Notes: generated from the letters alone by a model not told the origin. A stretch of DNA of 64,000 nt from Herbaspirillum sp. (GCA_028292625.1 JAQGLY010000061.1:1-64000); one strand, 5' to 3'. Shown: positions 17,809 to 27,555, counted from the stretch's first letter. Made by a program: numbers and translations.

Positions 17809-18492
17809 ATGAATTTCGCCACCGGCGTGTGGGTGCCTTTGCTGCTTTCCCTGAAAGTAGCGGGCTGGGCGACGCTGATCAATCTGCTGCTGGGAACCGC
17901 CGCCGCCTATGCGCTGGCGCGCTGGCGTTCGCCGCTGCGCGAACTGGCCGATGCGATTCTGACCCTGCCGCTGGTATTGCCGCCGACGGTGCTCGGCTAT
18001 TACCTGCTGGTGCTGCTGGGGCGGCGCAGCCCTTTCGGCCATTGGTTGAACGGCATCGGCATCCAACTGGTGTTCACCTGGCAAGGCGCGGTGATCGCGT
18101 CCAGCGTGGTGGCGTTTCCGCTGGTGATGAAGGCCGCCCGCGCGGCTTTTGAGCAAGTCGATGCACAACTGGAAGACGCGGCGCGCGTGCTGGGGGTTTC
18201 CGAGACCGGCATTTTTTTCCGGGTGAGCTTGCCGCTGGCGCGGCGCGGCATTACCGCCGGCGTGCTGCTGGCGTTTGCTCGGGCGCTGGGCGAATTCGGC
18301 GCCACGCTGATGATTGCGGGAAGCTTGCCTGGACGCACGCAAACCCTGTCGGTCGCGATTTACGAAGCGGTCCAGGCCGGCGACGACGTCACCGCGACCA
18401 CGCTGGTATTGATTACGTCGGCTACCTGCATCGCCGCGCTGCTGATCGCCAGCCGCCTGATGCCCGGCAAAATCCGCTTGCGCCTGAGATAG
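17809..18492 (+). CDS. modB: Molybdate ABC transporter permease ModB
   Basis: A 227-residue permease with five to six membrane segments. The cytoplasmic EAA loop that docks the ATPase reads LEDAARVLGVSETGIFFRVSLPLARRGI (read as EDAARVLGVSE and RVSLPLARRGI), and ARALGEFGATLM follows as in ModB. It forms the membrane channel for molybdate with ModC as ATPase. It lies between modA (33-base gap) and modC (10-base gap) on the same strand. Confidence 0.95.
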   Translation: MNFATGVWVPLLLSLKVAGWATLINLLLGTAAAYALARWRSPLRELADAILTLPLVLPPTVLGYYLLVLLGRRSPFGHWLNGIGIQLVFTWQGAVIASSVVAFPLVMKAARAAFEQVDAQLEDAARVLGVSETGIFFRVSLPLARRGITAGVLLAFARALGEFGATLMIAGSLPGRTQTLSVAIYEAVQAGDDVTATTLVLITSATCIAALLIASRLMPGKIRLRLR

Positions 18493-18502
18493 AAGCTGCG
18501 CC

Positions 18503-19165
18503 ATGACACTAGAGATCCGCATCCGGAAAACGGTACCCTCGCCCGAACGCGTGTTCGAACTCGACGTCGCGTTCCGTTCCGACGCGCTGAGCATGGTCCT
18601 GTTCGGCCCGTCCGGCGCCGGCAAAAGCCTGACGCTGCAGGCCATCGCCGGCTTGATCGCGCCGGATGCCGGCCGCATCGTGCTCAACGGCCGCGTGCTG
18701 TTCGATGCCGAGCAAAAGATTGAATTGCCGCCGCAGCAACGCCGTGTCGCTTATCTGTTTCAGGACTACGCGCTGTTTCCGCATCTGACGGTCGCGCAAA
18801 ACATCGGATTCGCGTTAACCCGAGGCAGCCTGCCGCTGCGCCGCCCGCAACAGCATCCTCAGGTGCGGCACTGGCTGCAAGCCTTCCGCATCGAAAACAC
18901 CGCCGCCAGTTATCCGTCGCAATTATCCGGCGGGCAACGTCAGCGCGTGGCATTGGCGCGGGCCCTGGTGGCGCAACCGGATCTGTTGCTGCTCGACGAG
19001 CCGTTTGCGGCGCTGGATCAATCGCTGCGGCAATACATGCGCGATGAACTCAAGGAAATGCAGCAGCGCCTGAAGCTGCCGATGGTCGTCATTACGCACG
19101 ATCCCGCCGATGTCGCGGTGCTGGGGGAAGTGGTGTTCGATATGCGGGACGGCAGGATCCAATAA
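18503..19165 (+). CDS. modC: Molybdate ABC transporter ATP-binding protein ModC, short form
   Basis: A 220-residue ABC ATPase with Walker A GPSGAGKS (residues about 35-42), the Q-loop FQDYALFPHLTV, the signature LSGGQRQRVALARAL, Walker B LLLLDEPFAAL and the switch His in VVITHDP. It powers ModB. E. coli ModC has 352 residues because of a C-terminal Mop/TOBE regulatory domain; that domain is absent here, as it is in the neighbouring ModE. Molybdate feedback inhibition of transport is therefore unlikely. The stop overlaps the terminator of the convergent aceA transcript. Confidence 0.93.
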   Translation: MTLEIRIRKTVPSPERVFELDVAFRSDALSMVLFGPSGAGKSLTLQAIAGLIAPDAGRIVLNGRVLFDAEQKIELPPQQRRVAYLFQDYALFPHLTVAQNIGFALTRGSLPLRRPQQHPQVRHWLQAFRIENTAASYPSQLSGGQRQRVALARALVAQPDLLLLDEPFAALDQSLRQYMRDELKEMQQRLKLPMVVITHDPADVAVLGEVVFDMRDGRIQ

Positions 19166-19198
19166 AAAAAACGCGCCGCCGGATCGCTCCGGGACGCG
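19163..19198 (-). terminator. Intrinsic terminator of aceA
   Basis: On the minus strand a GC-rich stem (CGCGTC/GGCGCG with an inner CCGG/CCGG pair and one bulged base) is followed by TTTTTTTT. It lies about 100 bases after the aceA stop and touches the 3' end of the convergent modC gene. Confidence 0.6.
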
Positions 19199-19300
19199 GG
19201 TCAAGATCTGCGATGGCGTCGATGCACTGTCGCGCCATTCTTCGCGTGGTTGGCTCTGCCTTATCGTCTCCTCCTGCCTCCTCTTTACTTATCCCTCCTT
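19199..19300 (-). other. Purine-rich 3' untranslated region of aceA
   Basis: Between the aceA stop and its terminator the transcript carries several Shine-Dalgarno-like runs in a row (AAGGAGGGA, GAGGAGGC, AGGAGGAG; complement of about 19240-19300). No convincing gene follows them: an ATG frame downstream is short and runs antisense into modC. The runs are complementary to CU-rich anti-SD motifs such as those of the sRNA candidate at 60424-60523. Confidence 0.4.
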
Positions 19301-20605
19301 TTATGCGATTTTCAGGTTTGCGGTTTCGAAAAACTGTTCGTCTTCGGTCGATCCGTGCAGCGCGGTGGTCGACGACTGTCCCTGCTGAATCGCCTGCGCC
19401 ACCGCGTCGAAATAACCGGTACCGACTTCACGCTGGTGCTTGACGGCAGTAAACCCTTGCTCGGCGGCGGCGAATTCAGATTCCTGCAATTCGACGAAAG
19501 CCGACATCTGGCGGCGCGCATAACCATACGACAGATTAAACATCGAATAATTCAATGCATGGAAACCGGCAAGCGTGATGAATTGAAATTTATATCCCAT
19601 CGCGCCGAGTTCTTTCTGAAACCGGGCGATGGTGGCGTCGTCCAGATTTTTTTTCCAGTTAAACGAAGGTGAGCAATTGTAGGCCAGCATCTTTCCGGGA
19701 AACCTGGCATGCACCGCTTCCGCGAATTTTTTGGCGAACGCCAGATCGGGCTTGCCGGTTTCGCACCAGACCAGATCCACGTATGGCGCATACGCCAGCG
19801 CGCGCGACACCGCCTGATCGAAGCCGGGACGGGTTTTGAAGAAGCCTTCGACGGTACGCTCACCGGTGCAGAAGGGCTTGTCGTTGTCGTCCACGTCGGA
19901 AGTCAGCAGATCGGCCGCCTCGGCGTCGGTGCGCGCGATCAGCAGCGTCTGCGTGCCGGACACGTCGGCCGCCAGCCGCCCCGCGTTCAGCTTTTCCACC
20001 GCCTCCCGCGTCGGCACCAGCACCTTGCCGCCCATATGGCCGCATTTCTTGACGGACGCCAACTGATCTTCAAAATGCACGCCGGCGGCGCCCGCTTCGA
20101 TCATCGCCTTCATCAGTTCATAGGCATTGAGCACGCCGCCGAATCCCGCTTCCGCGTCGGCCACGATGGGCGCGAAAAAATCGACATCGTTTTTGCCTTC
20201 CGACCATTGAATCTGATCGGCGCGCTGGAAGGTATTGTTGATGCGCTTGACCACCAGCGGCACCGAATTGGCCGGATACAGCGATTGGTCCGGATACATT
20301 TCTCCGGCGATATTGGCGTCGCCGGCGACTTGCCAGCCGGATAGATAAATCGCCTTCAGCCCGGCTTTCACCTGCTGCATCGCCTGATTCCCGGTCAATG
20401 CGCCCAAGGTATTGACGAACGGCTCGGTCAGCAGCAGATCCCACAGCTTTTCCGCGCCGCGTTTGGCCAGCGTGTGCTCCGGTTGCAGCGAACCGCGCAG
20501 ATTGACTACATCGGCCGCCGTGTAATTGCGTTTGATGCCGCTCCAGCGCGGGTTCTGATTCCAGTCGTCGGCCAGGGCCTGTATTTGTCGTTCGCGTGTC
20601 GTCAT
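19301..20605 (-). CDS. aceA: Isocitrate lyase
   Basis: A 434-residue glyoxylate-shunt enzyme that splits isocitrate into glyoxylate and succinate, allowing growth on acetate and fatty acids. The catalytic cysteine is C188 in the ICL signature [11 protein letters not shown]. The Mg-binding region [15 protein letters not shown] and the C-terminal FNLSYGYAR block are present, and the length equals that of E. coli AceA (434). ATG 20605 ([11 protein letters not shown]) is preceded by AAGGAG; a longer frame to 20731 has no family support. No malate synthase gene is adjacent. A palindromic operator candidate lies about 110 bases upstream. Confidence 0.96.
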   Translation of the reverse strand: MTTRERQIQALADDWNQNPRWSGIKRNYTAADVVNLRGSLQPEHTLAKRGAEKLWDLLLTEPFVNTLGALTGNQAMQQVKAGLKAIYLSGWQVAGDANIAGEMYPDQSLYPANSVPLVVKRINNTFQRADQIQWSEGKNDVDFFAPIVADAEAGFGGVLNAYELMKAMIEAGAAGVHFEDQLASVKKCGHMGGKVLVPTREAVEKLNAGRLAADVSGTQTLLIARTDAEAADLLTSDVDDNDKPFCTGERTVEGFFKTRPGFDQAVSRALAYAPYVDLVWCETGKPDLAFAKKFAEAVHARFPGKMLAYNCSPSFNWKKNLDDATIARFQKELGAMGYKFQFITLAGFHALNYSMFNLSYGYARRQMSAFVELQESEFAAAEQGFTAVKHQREVGTGYFDAVAQAIQQGQSSTTALHGSTEDEQFFETANLKIA

Positions 20606-20713
20606 GGCAATACTCCTTGAGATGATGAAAAGGGATGGTTTCAAAATCGTCGATTCGCGTCGCCTTACTTGAATCCAGTAATTCGATAATAGGCCCGTCG
20701 CTGCGCCGCAACA

Positions 20714-20731
20714 ATGTCTTATGTAAGACAT
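20714..20731. promoter_or_regulatory. Palindromic operator candidate between aceA and the FUSC gene
   Basis: ATGTCTTA-TG-TAAGACAT has two perfect 8-base arms with a 2-base centre. It lies about 110 bases upstream of aceA and 250 bases upstream of the divergent FUSC gene, within a 374-base AT-rich spacer (20606-20979) that holds no gene. The shape fits a homodimeric regulator of the GntR or a similar family; the actual protein is unknown. Confidence 0.5.
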
Positions 20732-20979
20732 ATGAATAAAATTTAATCGTTAATATTCAAACACTTATATTTAATTTTTTGTAATGTGATAAGCAATTTC
20801 TTGTCACGGAATAAACTTATGACGCCGCGCGAACGAACTTTTCACATTGCGGAATGGCGCCTAGATATTGTGAAAAATACGCATGCGCCGGGGCCAATAA
20901 AAATATACACACATCGGCGACAAATAAGACACAATTACACGGCGCCAAAACCATCAATCCCCTTTCCCATAACGGATTC

Positions 20980-23193
20980 ATGCATTACGCCTTAGATTTC
21001 CGCACCTTTATCTTCAGTCACTACTTTTACGGCGGTGTGCGCATTGCCATCGGCGTCGTCGGTCTGACGCTGCTGGTGCTGTACGGATTCGATCTCGCCA
21101 CCGCGATGACGGTCTGTATCGGCGCGCTGTGCACCAGCCTCATGGATCTGCCCAGTCCGCTGCGCCACAAATTCAATGAAATGCTGGCCAGTGTGCTGCT
21201 CTGCACGCTGGTCGCGCTGATCGTAAGCCTGTGCGCGCCGTTCCCATGGCTCTTGCGCGCGACGCTGGTGGCCGTCAGTTTCATGGCCTGCATGATGGTG
21301 GTCTACGGCAAGAAAACCATGCCGCTGCAATTCGCCGCGCTGTTCATCATGACGCTGTCGATGGAAAGCTCCATGACGCCGCTGCAAGCCGTCCGCTACA
21401 GCGGCTTGTTTTTCAGCGGTGGCATCTGTTATCTGGCGTATTCGATGGTGGTGTCGTGGTTTCTGCGCCGCCGCATCAAGCAGCAGGTGCTGGCCGAAGC
21501 GCTGTTCGAACTGGCGAGTTACCTGCGCATCAAGGCCGATTTCTACGACATCCGCACCGAGCTGGCTGCGCAGTTCAATCTGCTGCTGCGCCAGCAAATT
21601 TTCCTCGCCGAAAAACTGCAAGCCGCGCGCGATCTGATATTGCGCGATATGCATACCAAACAGGATGGCTTACTGATTCAGGTGCATTTGAACGTGCTCG
21701 AACTGTACGAGCAGATTCTGACCACGCACACCGACTATGCGCTGCTGCGCAGCCATTTCGCCGATAAGGACGTGATGGTGTTCCTGCGCGATATCGCCAA
21801 CAAGGCGGCCAGCGATATCGAAGGCATGGCGTATTCGATCACGCGCAAGCGGGCGTCGGTGCCCAGCGTCAATTACAAGGCGGAGCTGAGGGCGATCCAG
21901 TACGAAATGCAGCAATTGCAGCAGGACAATCTGGCCGGCCAGGTCCCCGACGAGGCGTTGACGCTGCTGCGCGTGACCTACGACAAGATCCGCGACATCC
22001 TCGCCTCGATCGAAACCCTGCATCAGGCCACCCGGACTCCGGTCGATCCGCTGCCGTTGCTGCCCGGCACCGACATGACGCCGTTCCTGACGCAACAGAA
22101 ATACCGCTGGGGCGTGCTGGTGAAGAATCTGCGCTGGGAATCGCCGGTCTTCCGCTTTGCGATACGGGTGGCGCTGGCGGTGTCGTGCGGGCTGTGGGTC
22201 GCCGATCATCTGCCGTATGTATCGCGCGGCTACTGGATCGTGCTGACCATCGTCATCATTCTGAAACCGAATTACAGCATGACCAAGCGACGCCGCAGCG
22301 ACCGTCTGATCGGCACCCTCATCGGCTGTGTGCTGACCGCCGTGATTCTGCATTTCGTGCATGATCCGCTGGTGTTGATAGCCTTGATCTTCCTGACCAC
22401 GGTGGCGTCGCCGGCTTTCGTCTATATCAAATATCGTTACACCGCGATCGCGGCGTCGATGCAGATCCTGCTGCAAATCAACCTGGTGATTCCGAGCAGC
22501 CAAAGCGTCATCGGCGAACGGCTGATCGATACGGTGCTGGGCGTGGCGATCGCCACCGTATTCAGTTACGTGTTGCCGAGCTGGGAATATCGGGCGCTGC
22601 CGCGCTTGCTCAACGAGGTGCTGCTGGCCAGCAAGAAATATATCCAAGCCAGCCGCGAAATGCTGGAAGGCAAGGTCAACGACGATTTCTTTTACCGCGT
22701 CAGCCGCAAAGGGTTCATGGATGCGCTCGCCGGCTTGGTGTCGGCGCTGGTCCGGATGATGGACGAGCCGCTCAGCAAGCAGCATGCGGCGCGCGAAATC
22801 AATCGGTTCGTGGTGCAGAATTACCTGGTGGCGGCGCATATGGCGGCGATGCGCGTGCTGCTGCGCCGCCATACCAGCGGCTTGCCGCGTGAACAGGTCA
22901 ACGATGTGGTCGAGCATGCCTGCGTCGACGCCATCGACACGCTGACCGCCGCGCAGCGGATCATCAATCCGCCGGTGCCGGGGCGCAAGACCCCGCCCCC
23001 AAGCGCCGATGGGACGGCCGCAGCAACGCCGGCCGAGGCCCGCCCCATCCCGGCGCTGAACCCGCCGGGACCGGAGGTCGCCGACTGGTCCGGCTGGTAT
23101 GCATTGCTGCGCCGCGCCGCCTCGCTGGATAACGATGCGCGCCAAATCGTCACACAGACCGAGGCCATCAGGCAGGCGTTGCGCGACGCCTAG
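20980..23193 (+). CDS. FUSC/YccS-family inner-membrane protein
   Basis: A 737-residue protein with two blocks of membrane helices (about residues 12-165 and 405-530), each followed by a long cytoplasmic region. This duplicated layout matches the YccS/YhfK and fusaric-acid-resistance (FUSC) families, which are aromatic-acid or toxic-compound exporters or of unknown function. The [23 protein letters not shown] region (read as [15 protein letters not shown]) begins the second FUSC block, and [32 protein letters not shown] (read as [15 protein letters not shown] and [13 protein letters not shown]) is the conserved motif. No MFP or outer-membrane partner is adjacent. Start ATG 20980 is inferred; its ribosome binding site is weak. 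The stop overlaps the metE stop. Confidence 0.82.
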   Translation: MHYALDFRTFIFSHYFYGGVRIAIGVVGLTLLVLYGFDLATAMTVCIGALCTSLMDLPSPLRHKFNEMLASVLLCTLVALIVSLCAPFPWLLRATLVAVSFMACMMVVYGKKTMPLQFAALFIMTLSMESSMTPLQAVRYSGLFFSGGICYLAYSMVVSWFLRRRIKQQVLAEALFELASYLRIKADFYDIRTELAAQFNLLLRQQIFLAEKLQAARDLILRDMHTKQDGLLIQVHLNVLELYEQILTTHTDYALLRSHFADKDVMVFLRDIANKAASDIEGMAYSITRKRASVPSVNYKAELRAIQYEMQQLQQDNLAGQVPDEALTLLRVTYDKIRDILASIETLHQATRTPVDPLPLLPGTDMTPFLTQQKYRWGVLVKNLRWESPVFRFAIRVALAVSCGLWVADHLPYVSRGYWIVLTIVIILKPNYSMTKRRRSDRLIGTLIGCVLTAVILHFVHDPLVLIALIFLTTVASPAFVYIKYRYTAIAASMQILLQINLVIPSSQSVIGERLIDTVLGVAIATVFSYVLPSWEYRALPRLLNEVLLASKKYIQASREMLEGKVNDDFFYRVSRKGFMDALAGLVSALVRMMDEPLSKQHAAREINRFVVQNYLVAAHMAAMRVLLRRHTSGLPREQVNDVVEHACVDAIDTLTAAQRIINPPVPGRKTPPPSADGTAAATPAEARPIPALNPPGPEVADWSGWYALLRRAASLDNDARQIVTQTEAIRQALRDA

Positions 23194-25508
23194 ACCTTCG
23201 CCTTCGATCCGGATTTGACTGCCGCCGGCTTGACCGAATCGCGCAAACGTCTGGCGGCATTCACCATATTCGCCAGCGCCTGCTCGGTTTCCGGCCAGCC
23301 GCGCGTTTTCAGACCGCAATCCGGATTCACCCATAACTGCCGGTCGGGAATCACTCCGCGCGCCTTTTCCATCAGCCGCACCATTTGTTCAACGTCGGGA
23401 ATGCGCGGCGAATGGATGTCGTAGACGCCGGGGCCGATATCGTTCGGATACGAGAATTCGCCGAAGCCGTCCAGCAACTCCATATCCGAGCGCGAGGTCT
23501 CGATGGTGATCACGTCGGCATCCATCGCGGCGATCCACGGCAGAATGTCATTGAATTCGGAATAGCACATATGCGTGTGGATCTGGGTGGCGTCGGCCAC
23601 GCCCGCTGCGCTGATTTTGAAGACGCGCACCGCCCAGTTAAGATAAGCCGGCCAGTCGCGCGCCTTCAGCGGCAAGCCTTCGCGGAACGCCGGCTCGTCG
23701 ATCTGGATCATGCCGATGCCGGCCTTTTCCAGATCGCAGACTTCATCGCGCAAGGCCAGCGCGATCTGCAGCGCGGTGGTTGCGCGCGGTTGATCGTCGC
23801 GCACGAACGACCATTGCAGCATCGTCACCGGCCCGGTCAGCATGCCTTTCATCGGTTTTTCGGTCAGGCTTTGCGCAAACGCGCTCCAGCCGACGGTCAT
23901 CGCTTCGGGGCGGAATACGTCGCCGTAGATGATCGGCGGTTTCACGCAACGCGATCCATAGCTCTGCACCCAGCCGTTGGCGGTAAACGCATAGCCCCAC
24001 AGCTGTTCGCCGAAATATTCGACCATGTCGTTGCGTTCCGGCTCGCCGTGCACCAGAACGTCCAGTCCCAGCCGCTCCTGCCTGTCGACCATCATGCGGA
24101 TTTCGTCGCGCATTTTTTCCAGATAGTCCAGATGCGCCAGCTCGCCTCGTTTATAGGCGGCGCGGGTATGGCGGATGTGCGCGGTCTGCGGAAACGACCC
24201 GATGGTGGTGGTCGGGAATGCCGGCAATGCGAAGCGCGCCTGCTGCGCGGCGATGCGCTCGGCGAAGCCGGCGCTGCGTTCGGCGTGCCGGCCGCTGACT
24301 TCCCGCAAGCGTTTCTGCACCAGCGCATTGTGGATTCTCGGCGCGCTGCCGCGGCTCTGCCGTGCGCGGCGCGCAGCGGCGAAACGTTCGGCGACGCCCG
24401 CATCCTGCAAACCGCCGCTTGCCGCACGCTTCAATGCGGCGATTTCGTCCAGCTTCTGCACGGCGAAGGCCAGCCAGCTTTTGAGTTCGTCATCCAGTTT
24501 GTTTTCGTTGTCGAGATCGACCGGCACATGCAGCAGCGAGCAGCTGGCGCTGATCCACAGGCGGTCGCCAAGCTTCTCCTGCAAGGGCTGCAGCAATGCC
24601 AGCGCCTGGTCCAGATCGGCGCGCCAGATATTGCGGCCGTCGATCACGCCGAGCGACAGCACCTTGTCCTGCGGCCAGTCGGCGACGAACGCCGGCAGTT
24701 GCCCTGCGCCGCGCACCAGGTCCAGATGCACGCCGGCCACCGGCAGGCTGCGCAGCAACCCCGCATGCGCGCTCACTTCGTCGAAATAGGTCGTCAGCAA
24801 CAGCTTCGGCGCGGCCGATGCCGCCGCGAAAGCAGCGTAAGTCGGCGCGAATGCGGCGCGCCATCGCGTATCCAGTTCCAGCGCCAGAATCGGTTCATCG
24901 ATCTGCACCCACTCGACGCCGGCCTCATGCAGCCGCGCCAGCGTGCGACGATAGGCCGCGAGCACTTTCGGCAGCAGCTCGAGTTTATGCGTCAGACCGG
25001 ATTTGATCTTGCCCTGATACAACAGGGTCAGCGGACCGACCAGCGCCACCTTGGCGCGATGGCCGAGCGCGCGGGCCTCGGCCAGCTCGTCGAACAGCCA
25101 GTCGACGCCGCCGTCGAACGGCAGATCGGGCGTCCATTCCGGCACCAGGAAGTGGTAATTGGTATCGAACCATTTGGTCATTTCCATCGCAAAATGCGTT
25201 TTGTCGCCGCGCGCCATCGCGTAGTAAGCGTGCAGATCCAGCGTTTTTTCCGCCGCGCCGAAGCGGCTTGGCGTTGCGCCCAGCAAAGCCAGCGTGCCGA
25301 GGATCTGGTCGTACCAGGCGAAGTCGCCGACGGTGACGAAATCCAGACCCGCGGCCGCCTGCGCCGCCCAGTGACGCGCGCGCAGTTCGGCGCCGGTGGC
25401 GCATAGCTCGGCCTGATCGATCTCGCCCTTCCAGAAGGACTCCATCGCAAATTTCAATTCGCGTTGCGCGCCGATGCGCGGAAATCCCAAAATATGTGCA
25501 ATTGCCAT
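23190..25508 (-). CDS. metE: Cobalamin-independent methionine synthase
   Basis: A 772-residue MetE (E. coli 753) that transfers the methyl group of 5-methyltetrahydropteroyl-triglutamate to homocysteine. The zinc ligands are all present: H646 and C648 (HTHMCYSEF), E670 ([12 protein letters not shown]) and C731 ([12 protein letters not shown]). The N-terminal half is the usual degenerate barrel starting [20 protein letters not shown] 25508 follows GGGAG; a longer frame to 25565 crosses a leader hairpin. It is divergent from its regulator metR, as in enterics, and its stop overlaps that of the convergent FUSC gene by CTAG. Confidence 0.96.
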   Translation of the reverse strand: MAIAHILGFPRIGAQRELKFAMESFWKGEIDQAELCATGAELRARHWAAQAAAGLDFVTVGDFAWYDQILGTLALLGATPSRFGAAEKTLDLHAYYAMARGDKTHFAMEMTKWFDTNYHFLVPEWTPDLPFDGGVDWLFDELAEARALGHRAKVALVGPLTLLYQGKIKSGLTHKLELLPKVLAAYRRTLARLHEAGVEWVQIDEPILALELDTRWRAAFAPTYAAFAAASAAPKLLLTTYFDEVSAHAGLLRSLPVAGVHLDLVRGAGQLPAFVADWPQDKVLSLGVIDGRNIWRADLDQALALLQPLQEKLGDRLWISASCSLLHVPVDLDNENKLDDELKSWLAFAVQKLDEIAALKRAASGGLQDAGVAERFAAARRARQSRGSAPRIHNALVQKRLREVSGRHAERSAGFAERIAAQQARFALPAFPTTTIGSFPQTAHIRHTRAAYKRGELAHLDYLEKMRDEIRMMVDRQERLGLDVLVHGEPERNDMVEYFGEQLWGYAFTANGWVQSYGSRCVKPPIIYGDVFRPEAMTVGWSAFAQSLTEKPMKGMLTGPVTMLQWSFVRDDQPRATTALQIALALRDEVCDLEKAGIGMIQIDEPAFREGLPLKARDWPAYLNWAVRVFKISAAGVADATQIHTHMCYSEFNDILPWIAAMDADVITIETSRSDMELLDGFGEFSYPNDIGPGVYDIHSPRIPDVEQMVRLMEKARGVIPDRQLWVNPDCGLKTRGWPETEQALANMVNAARRLRDSVKPAAVKSGSKAKV

Positions 25509-25532
25509 GACTCGCTCCCAATAAGCATAAAC

Positions 25533-25568
25533 AGGATGCGGTGCGACCTCATGGCCCTGCCGCATCCT
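25533..25568 (-). promoter_or_regulatory. Stem-loop in the metE leader
   Basis: In the metE 5' leader AGGATGCGG and CCGCATCCT (25533-25541 and 25560-25568) form a 9-bp perfect stem with an 18-base loop, ending 24 bases before the start codon. It resembles no riboswitch I can name. It could stabilise the leader, act as an RNA regulator or include a MetR operator; no TGAAnnnnnTTCA site is obvious in the metE-metR spacer. Confidence 0.45.
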
Positions 25569-25646
25569 TAGAGCCGCCTAGTCTGCCGATTCCTGATATA
25601 TTACTCAAACGATATATTTTTCTAATCAACTTGAATTTTACTAATA

Positions 25647-26567
25647 ATGTCATCCATTCTCGAACTGCGTCATCTGCGCACCCTGCTTGCATTGCGGGAA
25701 GCCGGCAATCTGCTGCGCGCGGCGACTTTATTGAATGTGACGCAGTCGGCGCTGTCGCATCAGATCAAGCAGTTGGAAGAGCATCATGGCGCCGCGCTGT
25801 TCGAGCGCAAATCGGTGCCGGTGCGCTTCACCGCCGCCGGCGAACGCTTGCTGAAACTGGCCGATGCCATCCTGCCGCAGGTGGCCGAAACCGAGCGCGA
25901 TCTGGTGCGGCTGGGCCAGGGCGTAGCGGGACAATTGCGGATTGCCGTCGAATGCCATACCTGTTTCGACTGGCTGATGCCGGCGATGGACGTGTTCCGC
26001 CGCCGCTGGCCGGAGGTGGAGCTCGATATCGTTTCCGGGTTTCAGGCCGATCCGGTGGGCTTGCTGTACGAACATCGCGCCGATGTGGCGATCGTGGCCG
26101 AAGTCGACCCGGATGAAAATGTCGATTATCATCCGCTGTTCCATTTCGAGATCGTCGCGCTGCTGGCGCACGATCATGTCCTGGTCGGCAAGGAATATCT
26201 GGTCGCCGAAGATTTCGGCAGCGACACGCTGATTACCTATCCGGTGCCGGACGACATGCTTGACGTGGTGCGGCAGGTATTGCAGCCGGCCGGCATACGC
26301 ACCGCCCGCCGCACCACCGAATTGACCGTGGCGATGCTGCAACTGGTGGCCAGCAAACGCGGCATCGCCACACTCCCGCTTTGGGCAGCGCAGAACTATT
26401 TGAAGCGCGATTATGTCGTAGCTAAACGAATAACATTTGAAGGACTGACCGGACGGCTGTATGCCGCCAGTCTCCCGGAATTGTCGGCCAAGCCGTATCT
26501 GGCCGACTTCGTTGCCATTACCCGCGAGACCAGTTATTTAAATCTTTCCAATGTGGAACTGCTGTAA
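25647..26567 (+). CDS. metR: LysR-type regulator MetR
   Basis: A 306-residue LysR-family protein: N-terminal winged helix (residues 1-60, with RAATLLNVTQSALSHQIKQLE read as LLNVTQSALSHQIKQLE) and a periplasmic-binding-like effector domain (about 93-300). The sequence matches MetR (VTQSALSHQIKQLEE, IAVECHTCFDWLMPAM). With homocysteine as coactivator MetR activates metE and related genes and represses itself. It is transcribed divergently from metE with a 138-base spacer. Confidence 0.93.
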   Translation: MSSILELRHLRTLLALREAGNLLRAATLLNVTQSALSHQIKQLEEHHGAALFERKSVPVRFTAAGERLLKLADAILPQVAETERDLVRLGQGVAGQLRIAVECHTCFDWLMPAMDVFRRRWPEVELDIVSGFQADPVGLLYEHRADVAIVAEVDPDENVDYHPLFHFEIVALLAHDHVLVGKEYLVAEDFGSDTLITYPVPDDMLDVVRQVLQPAGIRTARRTTELTVAMLQLVASKRGIATLPLWAAQNYLKRDYVVAKRITFEGLTGRLYAASLPELSAKPYLADFVAITRETSYLNLSNVELL

Positions 26568-26662
26568 GAAACAATAAGCTTTTAAAAGCTTTGTTAACGC
26601 GATACCCGATCGGCGGCTTTTACACTATATTGAAGCTCATCTGAATGGAAAGAAGTCCAATC

Positions 26663-26851
26663 ATGCCCTCCACTCCTGAAGACATGTCCCATCTTTTGAC
26701 CGAACTGAGTTTGGCGCTCAACGAACTGGCGCAGAACATGAGCAATCTGTCGGTCGCCCTCGAAAACGCCCATCTGGACCAGGCTTCCCCGCTGCGCGAG
26801 TTGACGCTGCAGAGCGCCGCTGAAGTCATCGACAAGGCGAAAACGCGTTAA
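26663..26851 (+). CDS. Small hypothetical protein
   Basis: A 62-residue protein (MPSTPEDMSHLL...) rich in Leu, Asn and Glu and predicted to be mostly helical (LTELSLALNELAQNMSNLSVALENAH read as TELSLALNELAQN and MSNLSVALENAH), possibly a short coiled coil. ATG 26663 is preferred because GGAAAGAAG lies seven bases upstream; an in-frame ATG at 26645 would give 68 residues. I do not recognise the family. It lies between metR and a broken toxin-antitoxin locus, so it may belong to a variable spot. Confidence 0.5.
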   Translation: MPSTPEDMSHLLTELSLALNELAQNMSNLSVALENAHLDQASPLRELTLQSAAEVIDKAKTR

Positions 26852-26855
26852 AGCG

Positions 26856-26930
26856 CGGATTGAACCGCTGGGTGGCGTGGAACTCGACCTCCCTCCTCGT
26901 GAAGCCATTCGCGACCGAGTGGATCTGAAC
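26856..26930 (+). pseudogene. Remnant of an antitoxin gene, 3' end
   Basis: One frame reads RIEPLGGVELDLPPREAIR then DRVDL, resembling the C-terminal tail of FitA/VapB-type antitoxins that pair with PIN toxins. No N-terminal DNA-binding part or start codon precedes it, and no stop follows at the expected place. It directly precedes the broken toxin gene, consistent with a decayed pair. Confidence 0.4.
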
Positions 26931-26934
26931 ACAT

Positions 26935-27320
26935 ATTGTCCTGGATACCAATGTGCTCTCGGAAATTCTTGGTCCGCGGCCTGAAGGCCGGGTGCTGGCA
27001 TGGTTGACCGAGCAGCCACGTTCGGCCCTGTTCACCACGGCGGTAACGCGAGGAGAGATTCTCTATGGAATCCGATTGCTGCCCGAAGGCAAGCCATTTT
27101 CAATGAGCATTTTGCCGGACAGGTATTGAGCTTCGATGGAGATGCCGCCAGCGCTTATGCCGAGATCGCAGCGTCCCGGAAAAATTCCGGCCGGCCAATC
27201 AGCCAGTTCGATGCAATGATCGCGGCGATGGCATATTCGCGGGGTGCGAGTCTGGCGACCCGCAAAACGAAGGATTTTGTGGAATGCGGAATCGATATCA
27301 TCGATCCCTGGAAGGAATAA
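26935..27320 (+). pseudogene. Broken PIN-domain toxin (VapC/FitB type)
   Basis: The frame beginning at 26935 reads IVLDTNVLSEILGPRPEG ... LFTTAVTRGEILYGIRLLPEGK, the N-terminal half of a VapC-like ribonuclease including the first acidic residue (LDTNVLSE) and the TRGE glutamate. It has no ATG (codon before ATT is CAT, with TGA two codons earlier). After LLPEGK the match jumps to another frame, AIFNEHFAGQVLSFDGDAASAYAEI and on to the end at 27320, with the residues normally between missing. So a start mutation plus an internal deletion with frameshift have inactivated it. The frame from 27000 to 27320 alone is not a real gene. Confidence 0.75.
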
Positions 27321-27358
27321 CTGATGAACTTTCGCTGAGCTCCACAGACATTCAAATG

Positions 27359-27434
27359 TGGAGCGGGAGAAGAGTCTCGAACTCTCGACCTCAACCTTGG
27401 CAAGGTTGCGCTCTACCAACTGAGCTACTCCCGC
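27359..27434 (-). tRNA. tRNA-Gly (GCC), copy 1
   Basis: A 76-nt tRNA with encoded CCA on the minus strand: acceptor GCGGGAG/CTCCCGC, D arm with GTAGCTCAGTTGGTAGAGC, anticodon loop TTGCCAA (anticodon GCC), T arm with GTTCGAGAC. It is base-for-base identical to the copy at 37979-38054, about 10.6 kb away in the same orientation. Confidence 0.95.
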
Positions 27435-27489
27435 GTAATGGCCCGTCTGCCGTGTTTGGATTTCATTTGCGGCATCGTGCGAGGGCCGA

Positions 27490-27519
27490 ATTATAAAGGG
27501 TTTTCCAAACCTGTGTAAG
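27490..27519 (-). promoter_or_regulatory. Promoter of tRNA-Gly copy 1
   Basis: On the minus strand TATAAT (complement of 27490-27495) lies 18 bases after CTTACA (complement of 27514-27519), about 55 bases before the tRNA 5' end. The flanks differ from those of copy 2, so each copy has its own promoter. Confidence 0.5.
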
Positions 27520-27555
27520 TTTTTTTAGCCGGTTTTCGCCGCCGCTTTCATAATC

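Noticed and set aside
23385-25406. 673-codon plus-strand frame over metE
   Set aside because: Antisense to MetE with all zinc ligands; no ribosome binding site and no recognisable domain.
27000-27320. A 106-residue ORF as an intact gene
   Set aside because: Only its C-terminal part matches a PIN toxin; the N-terminal half is in another frame, so it is a frameshifted pseudogene.
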